DNA from: JBKCUI01 sp052161625
GTDB taxonomy: Bacteria > Planctomycetota > Planctomycetia > Pirellulales > Pirellulaceae
DNA: 64,000 bases
Direction: 5' to 3' (one strand)
Assembly (NCBI GenBank): GCA_052161625.1
Contig: CP197412.1
Under the pieces are notes generated by a model, which saw only the letters and a list, made by a program, of their open reading frames with translations, had not been told where the DNA came from and searched no databases. Numbering within the stretch: position 1 is the first letter of the stretch; each line of letters starts with the position of its first letter. Positions 37,301 to 45,544 of this stretch are shown one piece after another. The position numbers and the translations under genes are program-made.

Positions 37301-40300
37301 GCGAGCCGATCGATCACCGTGCAAGCTACCTCCAGCGATGGTTCCATCGCCACGCAAACATTCAACATCGTTATCAACGATCTCGATGAGTTCGACGCTT
37401 CGACTCCCACCGATTCCAATGCGACAGCGAACGAAATCAACGAAAATGTGACCATCGGAACCACGGTTGGCATCACGGCGAATGCATTCGATCTCGATTC
37501 GACCACGAATACCATCAGCTACAGTCTTACCAGCAACCCCGACGGCCTCTTCCAGATCGATGCGGCCACTGGGGTCGTGACCACTGCCACAGCCATCAAC
37601 CGCGAATCGCATGGTGCGAGCCGATCGATCACCGTGCAAGCCACGTCGAGCGATGGTTCCATCGCCACGCAAACGTTCAATATCGGCATCAACGACCTTG
37701 ATGAGTTCGATGTCTCGACTCCAACGGACACCGACACTGCAACGAATGAAGTGAATGAAAACGCGGTCGTTGGAACCACTGTTGGGATCACGGCGAACGC
37801 GTTCGACCTTGATTCGACGACGAATACCGTCACCTACAGCCTTACCAGCAATCCGGATGGTCTCTTTCAGATCGATGCCAACACCGGGGTTGTCACCACT
37901 GCAGCGGCCATCAACCGGGAAGTGCATGGCGCGAGCCGATCGATCACAGTACAAGCCACTTCCAGCGATGGCTCTATTGCATCGCAAACGTTCAATATCG
38001 GAATCAATGATCTCGACGAGTTTGATGTCTCGACTCCAACGGACACCGACACTGCAACGAATGAAGTTAATGAGAATGTGACCATCGGCACTACCGTTGG
38101 GATCACGGCGAATGCGTTCGACCTTGACTCGACGACGAATACCGTCACCTATAGCCTTACCAGCAACCCTGACGGCTTATTTCAGATCGATGCCACCACG
38201 GGTGTCGTCACTACTGCGGTCGCCATCAACAGAGAAGTTCATGGCGCAAGTCGATCCATCACTGTGCAAGCCACGTCGAACGACGGTTCCGTCGCCACGC
38301 AATCGTTCAACATTGGAATCAACGATCTCGATGAGTTCGACGTTTCGACTCCAACAGATTCCAATGCGGCAACGAATGAAATCAGCGAAAATGTGACCAT
38401 CGGAACTACCGTTGGCATCACGGCGAATGCATTCGACTTGGACTCGACTACCAACACCATCACCTACAGCCTTACCAGCAATCCGGATGGTCTCTTTCAG
38501 ATCGATGCCAACACCGGGGTTGTCACCACTGCAGCGGCCATCAACCGGGAAGTCCATGGTGCGAGCCGCTCGATTACTGTTCAGGCGACTTCAAGCGACG
38601 GGTCCATCGCCACGCAAACTTTCAACATTGATATCCAGGACCTGGACGAGTTCGACATTACGGCGATCAGCGACTCGAATTCATCCGCCAATTCCGTTTC
38701 GGAGAACGCCGCTAACGGAACCATCGTAGGCATCACGGCCTCAGCTTCCGATGCCGATGCCACGACGTATACAGTCACTTACACGCTTGATAATGACGCT
38801 AATGGACGCTTCACTATTGATGCCTTCACTGGCGTAGTCATGGTCGCCGATGGCTCTCTACTCAACTATGAAGCGAACACAAGTCATGGCGTCATCGTAA
38901 GGGCAACCTCTGCCGATGGATCCTTTTCCATTCAGAATTATTCGATTCAACTTACGGATGTTAACGAATCGACAATATCTGCGATTCATGATGCGGACAA
39001 TGCTACTGACTATGTACTAGAGAATTCGACTAACGGAACCATTGTTGGTATCACCGCTCTAGCTACGGACTCTGATGGGACCGATACAGTCACTTATACA
39101 CTTGAAAACAGTGCGAACGGTCTCTTTGCAATCGATTCCGTTACGGGTGTGATCACCGTCGCAGGTGTCATCGATCGAGAAACGACAGCGAGTTACAACA
39201 TAACCATTCGTGCGACCAGCAGTGATACCAGCACTACGATTCTGGTGAGAAGCATCACTATCGGTGATCTCGATGAGTTCGACGTTTCGACTCCCACCGA
39301 TACCAATGCAGCAGCGAATGAAATCAACGAAAATGTGACCATCGGAACTACCGTTGGCATCACCGCGAATGCATTCGACTTGGACTCGACTACCAACACC
39401 ATCAGCTACAGCCTCACCAGCAACCCGGACGGTCTCTTCCAGATCGATGCGGCCACTGGGGTCGTGACCACAGCCACAGCCATCAACCGAGAATCGCATG
39501 GCGCAAGCCGCTCCATCACCGTACAAGCAACATCCAGCGACGGCTCCATCGCCACGCAAACGTTCAATATCGGCATCAACGACCTTGATGAGTTCGACGT
39601 TTCGACTCCCACCGATTCCAATGCGGCCGTAAATGAAGTCAACGAAAACGTGGCAGTCGGCAGCACCGTTGGCATCACGGCGAATGCATTCGACTTTGAT
39701 TCGACCACCAATACCATCACCTACAGCCTTACCAGCAATCCGGATGGTCTCTTTCAGATCGATGCCAACACCGGGGTCGTCACCACTGCAGCAGCCATCA
39801 ACCGGGAAGTGCATGGCGCGAGCCGATCGATCACAGTACAAGCCACTTCCAGCGATGGCTCTATTGCATCGCAAACGTTCAATATCGGAATCAATGATCT
39901 CGACGAGTTTGATGTCTCGACTCCAACGGACACCGACACTGCAACGAATGAAGTTAATGAGAATGTGACCATCGGCACTACCGTTGGGATCACGGCGAAT
40001 GCGTTCGACCTTGACTCGACGACGAATACCGCCACCTATAGCCTTACCAGCAACCCAGACGGCCTCTTCCAGATCAATGCCACCACCGGGGTCGTCACCA
40101 CTGCAGCGGCCATCAACCGAGAAGTGCATGGCGCAAGCCGCTCCATCACCGTACAAGCAACATCCAGCGACGGCTCCATCGCCACGCAAACGTTCAATAT
40201 CGGCATCAACGACCTTGATGAGTTCGACGTTTCGACTCCCACCGATTCCAATGCGGCCGTAAATGAAGTCAACGAAAACGTGGCAGTCGGCAGCACCGTT

Positions 40301-43300
40301 GGCATCACGGCGAATGCATTCGACTTTGATTCGACCACCAATACCATCACCTACAGCCTTACCAGCAATCCGGATGGTCTCTTTCAGATCGATGCCAACA
40401 CCGGGGTCGTCACCACTGCAGCAGCCATCAACCGGGAAGTGCATGGCGCAAGCCGCTCCATCACCGTACAAGCAACATCCAGCGACGGCTCTATTGCATC
40501 GCAAACGTTCAATATCGGAATCAATGATCTCGACGAGTTTGATGTCTCGACTCCAACGGACACCGACACTGCAACGAATGAAGTTAATGAGAATGTGACC
40601 ATCGGCACTACCGTTGGGATCACGGCGAATGCGTTCGACCTTGACTCGACGACGAATACCGTCACCTATAGCCTTACCAGCAACCCGGACGGCTTATTTC
40701 AGATCGATGCTAGCACTGGATTTGTCACCACCGCAGCAGCCATCAATAGAGAAGCTCATGGCGCAAGTCGATCCATCACCGTGCAAGCGACCTCCAGCGA
40801 CGGTTCCATCGCCACGCAAACGTTGAATATCGGTATCAACGATCTCGATGAGTTCGACGTTTCGACTCCCACCGATACCAATGCAGCAGCGAATGAAATC
40901 AACGAAAATGTGACCATCGGAACTACCGTTGGCATCACCGCGAATGCATTCGACTTGGACTCGACTACCAACACCATCAGCTACAGCCTCACCAGCAACC
41001 CGGACGGTCTCTTCCAGATCGATGCGGCCACTGGGGTCGTGACCACAGCCACAGCCATTAACCGCGAATCGCATGGCGCAAGCCGCTCCATCACCGTACA
41101 AGCAACATCCAGCGACGGCTCCATCGCCACGCAAACGTTCAATATCGGCATCAACGACCTTGATGAGTTCGATGTCTCGACTCCAACGGACACCGACACT
41201 GCAACGAATGAAGTGAATGAAAACGCGGTCGTTGGAACCACTGTTGGGATCACGGCGAACGCGTTCGACCTTGATTCGACGACGAATACCGTCACCTATA
41301 GCCTTACCAGCAACCCGGACGGCTTATTTCAGATCGATGCTAGCACTGGATCTGTCACCACCGCAGCAGCCATCAATAGAGAAGCTCATGGCGCAAGTCG
41401 ATCCATCACCGTGCAAGCGACCTCCGGCGACGGTTCCATCGCCACGCAAACGTTCAATATCGGTATCAACGATCTCGATGAGTTCGACGCTTCGACTCCC
41501 ACCGATACGAATGTGGGGGCGAATGAAGTCAATGAGAACGTGGCTGTTGGTTCCGCCGTTGGCATCACAGCCAATGCATTCGATCTAGACTCGACCACCA
41601 ATACCATCATCTATAGCCTTACCAACAACCCGGATGGTCTCTTCCAGATCGATGCCAGCACCGGGGTCGTCACCACTGCAGCAGCCATCAACCGGGAAGT
41701 GCATGGCGCAAGTCGATCCATCACTGTGCAAGCGACCTCCAGCGACGGCTCCATCGCAGCCCAAACATTCAATATCGGCATCAACGACCTTGATGAGTGC
41801 GATGTCTCGACTCCAACGGACACCGACACTGCAACGAATGAAGTGAATGAAAACGCGGTCGTTGGAACCACTGTTGGGATCACGGCGAACGCGTTCGACC
41901 TTGATTCGACGACGAATACCGTCACCTATAGCCTTACCAGCAACCCGGATGGTCTCTTCCAGATCGATGCCAGCACCGGGGTCGTCACCACTGCAGCAGC
42001 CATCAACCGGGAAGTGCATGGCGCAAGTCGATCCATCACTGTGCAAGCGACCTCCAGCGACGGCTCCATCGCAGCCCAAACATTCAATATCGGCATCAAC
42101 GATCTCGATGAGTTCGATGTCTCGACTCCAACGGACACCGACACTGCAACGAATGAAGTTAATGAGAATGTGACCATCGGCACCACTGTTGGGATCACGG
42201 CGAATGCGTTCGACCTTGACTCGACGACGAATACCGTCACCTATAGCCTTACCAGCAATCCTGACGGCCTATTTCAAATCGATGCCACCACGGGTGTCGT
42301 CACTACTGCGGCCGCCATCAATAGGGAAGTGCATGGTGCGAGCCGATCCATCACCGTACAAGCCACTTCGAGCGATGGCTCCATCGCAGCCCAAACGTTC
42401 AATATCGGCATCAACGACCTCGATGAGTTCGACGTTTCGGTGCCAACGGATACGAATGCAACGGTGAATGAAGTCAACGAAAACGTTTCTGTCGGTACCA
42501 CCGTTGGAATCACCGCGAATACGTTCGACTTGGACTCGACTACCAACACCATCATCTATAGCCTTACCAGCAATCCTGACGGCTTATTTCAGATCGATGC
42601 CACCAACGGTATTGTTACCACCGCGGCAACCATCAACCGAGAAGCGCATGGTGCGAGCCGATCCATCACCGTGCAAGCCACTTCAAGCGATGGTTCCATC
42701 GCCACGCAAACTTTCAACATCGGTATCAACGATCTCGATGAGTTCGATGTCTCGACTCCAACGGACACCGACACTGCAACGAATGAAGTTAATGAGAATG
42801 TGACCATCGGCACTACCGTTGGGATCACGGCGAATGCGTTCGACCTTGACTCGACGACGAATACCGTCACCTATAGCCTTACCAGCAATCCTGACGGCCT
42901 ATTTCAAATCGATGCCACCACGGGTGTCGTCACTACTGCGGCCGCCATCAATAGGGAAGTGCATGGTGCGAGCCGATCCATCACCGTACAAGCCACTTCG
43001 AGCGATGGCTCCATCGCAGCCCAAACGTTCAATATCGACATCAACGACCTCGATGAGTTCGACGTTTCGGTGCCAACAGATGCTGATTCGGCGATGAACG
43101 AGGTGGAGGAGAATTCAACGAGCGGGACGCTTGTAGGAATCACCGTCTCGTCGATTGATGCCGACGCCACCACGAACTCGGTCACCTACTCACTTGATGA
43201 CAGTGCTGCAGGGCGATTCAACATTGATTCAGTCACAGGTGTTGTCACGGTTGCAGATGGATCGTTGCTGAACTTCGAGGCCGCATCGAGCCATGGCATC

Positions 43301-44902
43301 GTGGTGCGGGCGACTTCGTCCGATGGCTCGTATTCGTTGCAGAACTACACCATTCAACTTAAGGACGAGAATGAGTTTGCGGTCTCGAGTATCCAAGATC
43401 AAGACGCGTCCGTCGATTTTGTCTTAGAGAATAGTGCAGTGGGTACGACCGTCGGAATCCAGGCCGTCGCAACGGATCCGGATGGAACGGACCTAGTTAC
43501 CTACTCACTGGATAACAATGTAGGGGGGCTTTTCTCCATTGACACTCATACCGGTGTCATCACGGTAGCAGGGGCGATTGATCGTGAAACCGCGGCGAGC
43601 TACAGCATCACCATTCGAGCCACGAGTAGCGATTCCAGCAGTGTCACGGCAACGCGTACCATTCTGATTGGTGATGTCGATGAATTTAATGTCACCGCGC
43701 CAATAGACAGCAACAGTGGCACAAATATTATTGCTGAGAATTTGCAGGCAGGGTCGATCGTTGGTATTACTGCCTTAGCGATTGATAGCGACGCTACGAC
43801 TAGCAATGTGGTTTATTCATTGGGGAACAATGCAGGGGGGCGATTCTCTATCGATGCTTCGACTGGGGTTATCAGGACCATACAGTCGCTCAACTACGAG
43901 TTTCAATCGAGTTGGGATGTCATTGTCATCGCGACAAGCATGGATGGTTCGATTGCTTCCAGTTTATTTACCATACAAGTCCAAAATGTCGATGAACGGC
44001 CAATTGGTCGTGGAGATGTGTACTCAACAAGCTACCTCGATGACTTGATTGTGCCCTCTGCTGGATTGTTACTCAATGATTGGGATCCCGATGGAGACTC
44101 CATAACCGCGATCCTGGTGCAGGCGCCGTCGAGGGGTGCCCTACTTTCGATTGCAGCGGATGGCAGCTTGATATATAGACCTGAGCGCGGATTCGTTGGC
44201 ACCGTTCAGTTTGCCTATCAGGTTACCGATGGGGATTTGGTGTCGGATGTGGTGATTGTCACGATTCAAGTCAATCGACCTGATAGCGTACAAAACGATT
44301 CCACACCGAGTTCAACGACATCGACCAAGTCACAGAGTGAGTCAACGACTACAGCGAGTACTGCGACCAGTCCTACTCCTCGCGACGTTCAGCAGGAAAA
44401 CCCATCCATTCAGAAAGAGAGAGAGTCGGATAAAGCCCAGCCTTCGGCGGCGCCAATTGTGGTGAATCCGACCACCCTGAATGGGCAGATCTCGATGACC
44501 AGCGAACGAAGTGACAGTAGCCCTGGTGGACTGAGTAATCCAATTTCCTTTAGCCGAGATGCGGTTCGATTCTTCAGCCACGGGCACCTTCATTTCGAAG
44601 TAGAAACGCATCGCATGGGCGATGACGTCGATGCAAGTCGTTTCGATTTCGCCGAGTCAAGGCGCCGAGTCGAGAACTCGATGAACGGGTCGCAAGCATC
44701 TTTTGACTCCGTGTTGGTCCGAACGGTACTTGGAACGGGCGCGATCCTCTGGCTTGCCCAGGGAGCACAATTCGCAGCGACGCTTGTGAGCGCTGCACCG
44801 GCATGGCTGCATATCGACCCATTGTCCGTTATACCGAAGGGTACAGAAACAAATGGAAAGCAAGAGAAACTTTCCGAGGGAGAGAAGCTTTTCGAACGGT
44901 AG
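31364..44902 (+). CDS. Giant surface protein: DUF4347, W-N-G repeats, VCBS and cadherin-like arrays
   Basis: 4512 residues. Near residue 54 it has the LEDRILYSA motif of planctomycete exported giants (LEPR-XLL type). DUF4347 spans about 157-320 (HIVSHGSDGMFQLG, IVIYGCDVAAS). About 330-725 holds repeats with W-N-G-x-x-W, probably beta-propeller blades. A jelly-roll-like domain lies near 880-1033 and a VCBS-type repeat near 1356-1483. Cadherin-like units run from about 1484 to 4208; 18 of them, in two blocks, are nearly identical and 105 residues long, each ending NDLDEFD. A tandem-95-like domain follows at 4212-4304, then a Ser/Thr linker and one hydrophobic segment near 4450-4476. It is probably a calcium-dependent adhesin or cell-wall protein. 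A later start at 31439 (MAHIDKW) is possible. Confidence 0.92.
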   Translation: MRKPTFPRSDFGERNSNSGSTVRSVMAHIDKWIESFFRLTPPLAPDAVDAIRLEDRILYSATPLPVPQEGEGEVSGGSEYLDAQSYEQLLAEIEEITNSVFLKEQANADATDLEADPNQPSEPILHSREAQVDSESNEEADAVSQTTDNAAPNSSRQEIVFVQDGLYDLDLLLNDLQRDDASADYTIHVLSSVESGLNQIEALLAEYDDLDAIHIVSHGSDGMFQLGSSWIDSENIANYSDRLRSWGMALGPDGDIVIYGCDVAASNEGVQLLDALATFTTADVIASIDKTGTSDNAGNWELEYRTGSIETAIAFSSGFTNLWGGLLDAASTGVAVWAEGGTGNTELESYDGTSFSSEMNGASSGEYRIIDGADSRLRDERIIVGMNSAGVISGQMWNGTTWTSFGFSMGTSSSGVAHGFDVQYETGSDQAVMVWNNGTTSTSGISYSVWDGSTWSSVQTLTSPLSGEARNLHLVSNPNSDEMVLVASNSSSDSYAFVWNGSGWGNSIILENGGGNQTDAYVAYESLSGEAIVVYDAISGGSDLNFRTWNGTSWSSQSTLTSPGTSGDPVYVSLASDPNSDRIALSASTSSNEAWFSVWNGSSWGNETLASDTLVSASGMMASVAFESTSGDLLAVYAENSTSLSVRTWTQGGGWSAEQYTPSLGSSLTPASVALYSDPASNHIMLGVLDSTSDVSFIEWDGGNWGSVTEVETNAGTNSIAHQPYIFLWNSVNDAPTLDSSKSPTLITQSEDSGSPSGAVGTFISSMIDLSSPSGQLDNVTDPDSGGLLGIAVTGANTSQGTWWYTTNGGTTWSALGAVSDSNARLLASDSNTRLYFQPNANYNGTISDAITFRAWDRTSGTNGATVSLYASQNLTVRDDFDTQSYGGNNGTNSWSASWQEIGEADGTAAGSVTVATAGSVVAGPYLSVNMSTANRGISRSVNLSGATSATLSFTYEQMNASAGGQVALQVYNGSTWTTLQTYSVDSSFYSGNVGVYQSFNISSYANSNTAIRFLVTQAASGDNFFIDDIKIDYSVNALAVGGTTPFSTATDTAGLSITAVNDAPVLSPYSPGVSFTEDSAGMTVNVATLLGSTMTDVDSGAVQGIAFTGVSGSGGVLSYSINGGTTWLTTSVNETSALLLRSTDLVRFTPSGDNGGQMLLSYRAWDQTSGTVGSLVNTTTNGGTTAFSSASDTVTVNVSSLNDAPVLDNSGSMTLNSITEDQSTNSGQSVASIVTSAGGDRITDIDSGAVEGIAITTLNSGNGTWQFSINGGTTWSNIGAVSNTSALLLRSTDLVRFIPNGENATTADFSFRAWDRTTGTQGTYVSTATNGGTSAFSTATESAAINVTAVNDAPVAVTDSATAIEAGGISNNTAGTNPTGNVLSNDTDVDLGDTKVVQGVAAGVVASAATNVGSTVTGTFGSITIAANGAYTYTVDNNNTTVQALRSTANTLQDVFTYTVHDSAGLASTTQITVTIQGANDAPYDITSGALSVNENATNATVVGSVTGIDLDSSSHGEALSYALTESAGGRFAIHNSTGQITVADGSLLNRESVAFHSITVRVTDASGASFDKSFQISINDLDEFDISAVSDTNAIANSVAENAANGTLVGITASASDSDATNNTVTYSLLDSAGGRFAIDAATGVVSVANGSLIDYEVAQSHNITIRATSSDSSTNDQVFTIAVNAVNDNDPTITSDGSQSTATVYVAENSSSVTTVTAVDGDAPAQSLTYSIIGGTDASQFTIHSSTGALSFVSAPNFEGPLDQNSDNTYNVIVQVSDGMNTDNQALSVVITDVDEFDVSTPTDTNTAANGVDENVIIGTTVGITANAFDLDSTTNTISYSLTSNPDGLFQIDASTGVVTTAAAINREVHGASRSITVQATSSDGSIATQTFNIVINDLDEFDASTPTDSNAAANEINENVTIGTTVGITANAFDLDSTTNTISYSLTSNPDGLFQIDATTGVVTTAATINREAHGASRSITVQATSSDGSIATQTFNIVINDLDEFDASTPTDSNATANEINENVTIGTTVGITANAFDLDSTTNTISYSLTSNPDGLFQIDAATGVVTTATAINRESHGASRSITVQATSSDGSIATQTFNIGINDLDEFDVSTPTDTDTATNEVNENAVVGTTVGITANAFDLDSTTNTVTYSLTSNPDGLFQIDANTGVVTTAAAINREVHGASRSITVQATSSDGSIASQTFNIGINDLDEFDVSTPTDTDTATNEVNENVTIGTTVGITANAFDLDSTTNTVTYSLTSNPDGLFQIDATTGVVTTAVAINREVHGASRSITVQATSNDGSVATQSFNIGINDLDEFDVSTPTDSNAATNEISENVTIGTTVGITANAFDLDSTTNTITYSLTSNPDGLFQIDANTGVVTTAAAINREVHGASRSITVQATSSDGSIATQTFNIDIQDLDEFDITAISDSNSSANSVSENAANGTIVGITASASDADATTYTVTYTLDNDANGRFTIDAFTGVVMVADGSLLNYEANTSHGVIVRATSADGSFSIQNYSIQLTDVNESTISAIHDADNATDYVLENSTNGTIVGITALATDSDGTDTVTYTLENSANGLFAIDSVTGVITVAGVIDRETTASYNITIRATSSDTSTTILVRSITIGDLDEFDVSTPTDTNAAANEINENVTIGTTVGITANAFDLDSTTNTISYSLTSNPDGLFQIDAATGVVTTATAINRESHGASRSITVQATSSDGSIATQTFNIGINDLDEFDVSTPTDSNAAVNEVNENVAVGSTVGITANAFDFDSTTNTITYSLTSNPDGLFQIDANTGVVTTAAAINREVHGASRSITVQATSSDGSIASQTFNIGINDLDEFDVSTPTDTDTATNEVNENVTIGTTVGITANAFDLDSTTNTATYSLTSNPDGLFQINATTGVVTTAAAINREVHGASRSITVQATSSDGSIATQTFNIGINDLDEFDVSTPTDSNAAVNEVNENVAVGSTVGITANAFDFDSTTNTITYSLTSNPDGLFQIDANTGVVTTAAAINREVHGASRSITVQATSSDGSIASQTFNIGINDLDEFDVSTPTDTDTATNEVNENVTIGTTVGITANAFDLDSTTNTVTYSLTSNPDGLFQIDASTGFVTTAAAINREAHGASRSITVQATSSDGSIATQTLNIGINDLDEFDVSTPTDTNAAANEINENVTIGTTVGITANAFDLDSTTNTISYSLTSNPDGLFQIDAATGVVTTATAINRESHGASRSITVQATSSDGSIATQTFNIGINDLDEFDVSTPTDTDTATNEVNENAVVGTTVGITANAFDLDSTTNTVTYSLTSNPDGLFQIDASTGSVTTAAAINREAHGASRSITVQATSGDGSIATQTFNIGINDLDEFDASTPTDTNVGANEVNENVAVGSAVGITANAFDLDSTTNTIIYSLTNNPDGLFQIDASTGVVTTAAAINREVHGASRSITVQATSSDGSIAAQTFNIGINDLDECDVSTPTDTDTATNEVNENAVVGTTVGITANAFDLDSTTNTVTYSLTSNPDGLFQIDASTGVVTTAAAINREVHGASRSITVQATSSDGSIAAQTFNIGINDLDEFDVSTPTDTDTATNEVNENVTIGTTVGITANAFDLDSTTNTVTYSLTSNPDGLFQIDATTGVVTTAAAINREVHGASRSITVQATSSDGSIAAQTFNIGINDLDEFDVSVPTDTNATVNEVNENVSVGTTVGITANTFDLDSTTNTIIYSLTSNPDGLFQIDATNGIVTTAATINREAHGASRSITVQATSSDGSIATQTFNIGINDLDEFDVSTPTDTDTATNEVNENVTIGTTVGITANAFDLDSTTNTVTYSLTSNPDGLFQIDATTGVVTTAAAINREVHGASRSITVQATSSDGSIAAQTFNIDINDLDEFDVSVPTDADSAMNEVEENSTSGTLVGITVSSIDADATTNSVTYSLDDSAAGRFNIDSVTGVVTVADGSLLNFEAASSHGIVVRATSSDGSYSLQNYTIQLKDENEFAVSSIQDQDASVDFVLENSAVGTTVGIQAVATDPDGTDLVTYSLDNNVGGLFSIDTHTGVITVAGAIDRETAASYSITIRATSSDSSSVTATRTILIGDVDEFNVTAPIDSNSGTNIIAENLQAGSIVGITALAIDSDATTSNVVYSLGNNAGGRFSIDASTGVIRTIQSLNYEFQSSWDVIVIATSMDGSIASSLFTIQVQNVDERPIGRGDVYSTSYLDDLIVPSAGLLLNDWDPDGDSITAILVQAPSRGALLSIAADGSLIYRPERGFVGTVQFAYQVTDGDLVSDVVIVTIQVNRPDSVQNDSTPSSTTSTKSQSESTTTASTATSPTPRDVQQENPSIQKERESDKAQPSAAPIVVNPTTLNGQISMTSERSDSSPGGLSNPISFSRDAVRFFSHGHLHFEVETHRMGDDVDASRFDFAESRRRVENSMNGSQASFDSVLVRTVLGTGAILWLAQGAQFAATLVSAAPAWLHIDPLSVIPKGTETNGKQEKLSEGEKLFER
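36758..38647 (+). repeat. Six 315-bp units, block 1 of the cadherin-like array
   Basis: The codon GAG of DEFD recurs at 36758, 37073, 37388, 37703, 38018 and 38333, always 315 bp apart, with most bases identical between units (protein motif STPTD...GITANAFDLDST). Two diverged units (38648-39274) separate this block from the next. Confidence 0.93.
39275..43054 (+). repeat. Twelve 315-bp units, block 2 of the cadherin-like array
   Basis: The unit recurs at 39275, 39590, 39905 and every 315 bp to 42740. Long stretches are identical between units 630 bp and 1575 bp apart, with abrupt switches between sequence variants inside a unit. Diverged units follow from 43055 to about 43990. One unit (41795) has Cys where the others have Phe (DECD). 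Confidence 0.93.
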
Positions 44903-44911
44903 AATAGGGGC

Positions 44912-45544
44912 ATGAAACTCAAATCGTGTCACTGTTGCGGGCTAGTCCATCGAATGCCGGAAGCGTCATCCGATGGCGGAATTCGCAGTGTCGGAGTTCG
45001 CAGCGGAGTTCGTATCCCGGTCGCGTCCTGCAGACGCTGCCATACCCCATTGAACCAAACGGCGTCACCAGCCGCCATGCGGTCGCGCGTCGCGGCGCTC
45101 ACAATCAGCTCTCTTGTCCTCTTCCCACCGGCGATCCTTCTTCCCATCGTTGAGATTGAGAAGTTGGGACATCATCATCAAAGCAGTTTGCTGGGAGGCA
45201 TCCGAGATTTGTTTCAAGTTGGCGAATGGCGAATTGGGGTCATCATTTTTCTTTTTTCGATTCTATTTCCGTTGACCAAGCTGCTCATTCTTCTTGAGCT
45301 GACTTGGGTACAATTTTTGAACTCCAACCAAAGATCTATTGCTTACCGCTGGATGGAGCATGCCGGGAAATGGAGCATGCTCGATGTCTTGTTACTTGCG
45401 ATTCTCGTTATGTGGATCAAGCTGCAGGGTTTGGTAGCGTTTCAGTTTGGTCCCGCAATCTTTGCGTTTACGTTATGTGTTGCGATGAGCCTCTTGGCGG
45501 CACTTGTTTTAGATCCCCGTGCTCTTTGGGACGAGATACCATGA
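44912..45544 (+). CDS. pqiA: Paraquat-inducible protein A-like membrane protein, half-length
   Basis: A 210-residue protein with an N-terminal pair of Cys motifs (CHCCG and CRRCH), as in PqiA, and four hydrophobic segments (ALTISSLVLFPPAILLPIVEIEKLG, WRIGVIIFLFSILFPLTKLLILLE, WSMLDVLLLAILVMWIKLQG, FTLCVAMSLLAALVLDPRALW). Escherichia coli PqiA has two such halves (about 417 residues); here there is one. AGGGG precedes the ATG, which lies 9 bp after the stop of the giant surface gene. The stop overlaps the start of pqiB. Confidence 0.9.
   Translation: MKLKSCHCCGLVHRMPEASSDGGIRSVGVRSGVRIPVASCRRCHTPLNQTASPAAMRSRVAALTISSLVLFPPAILLPIVEIEKLGHHHQSSLLGGIRDLFQVGEWRIGVIIFLFSILFPLTKLLILLELTWVQFLNSNQRSIAYRWMEHAGKWSMLDVLLLAILVMWIKLQGLVAFQFGPAIFAFTLCVAMSLLAALVLDPRALWDEIP

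Noticed and set aside
37519..42870. Long minus-strand open frames opposite the cadherin-like array, up to several hundred codons (for example 39059-40504)
   Set aside because: They repeat with the 315-bp unit and their composition follows from the codon pattern of the plus-strand gene; no ribosome site or independent homology sign.
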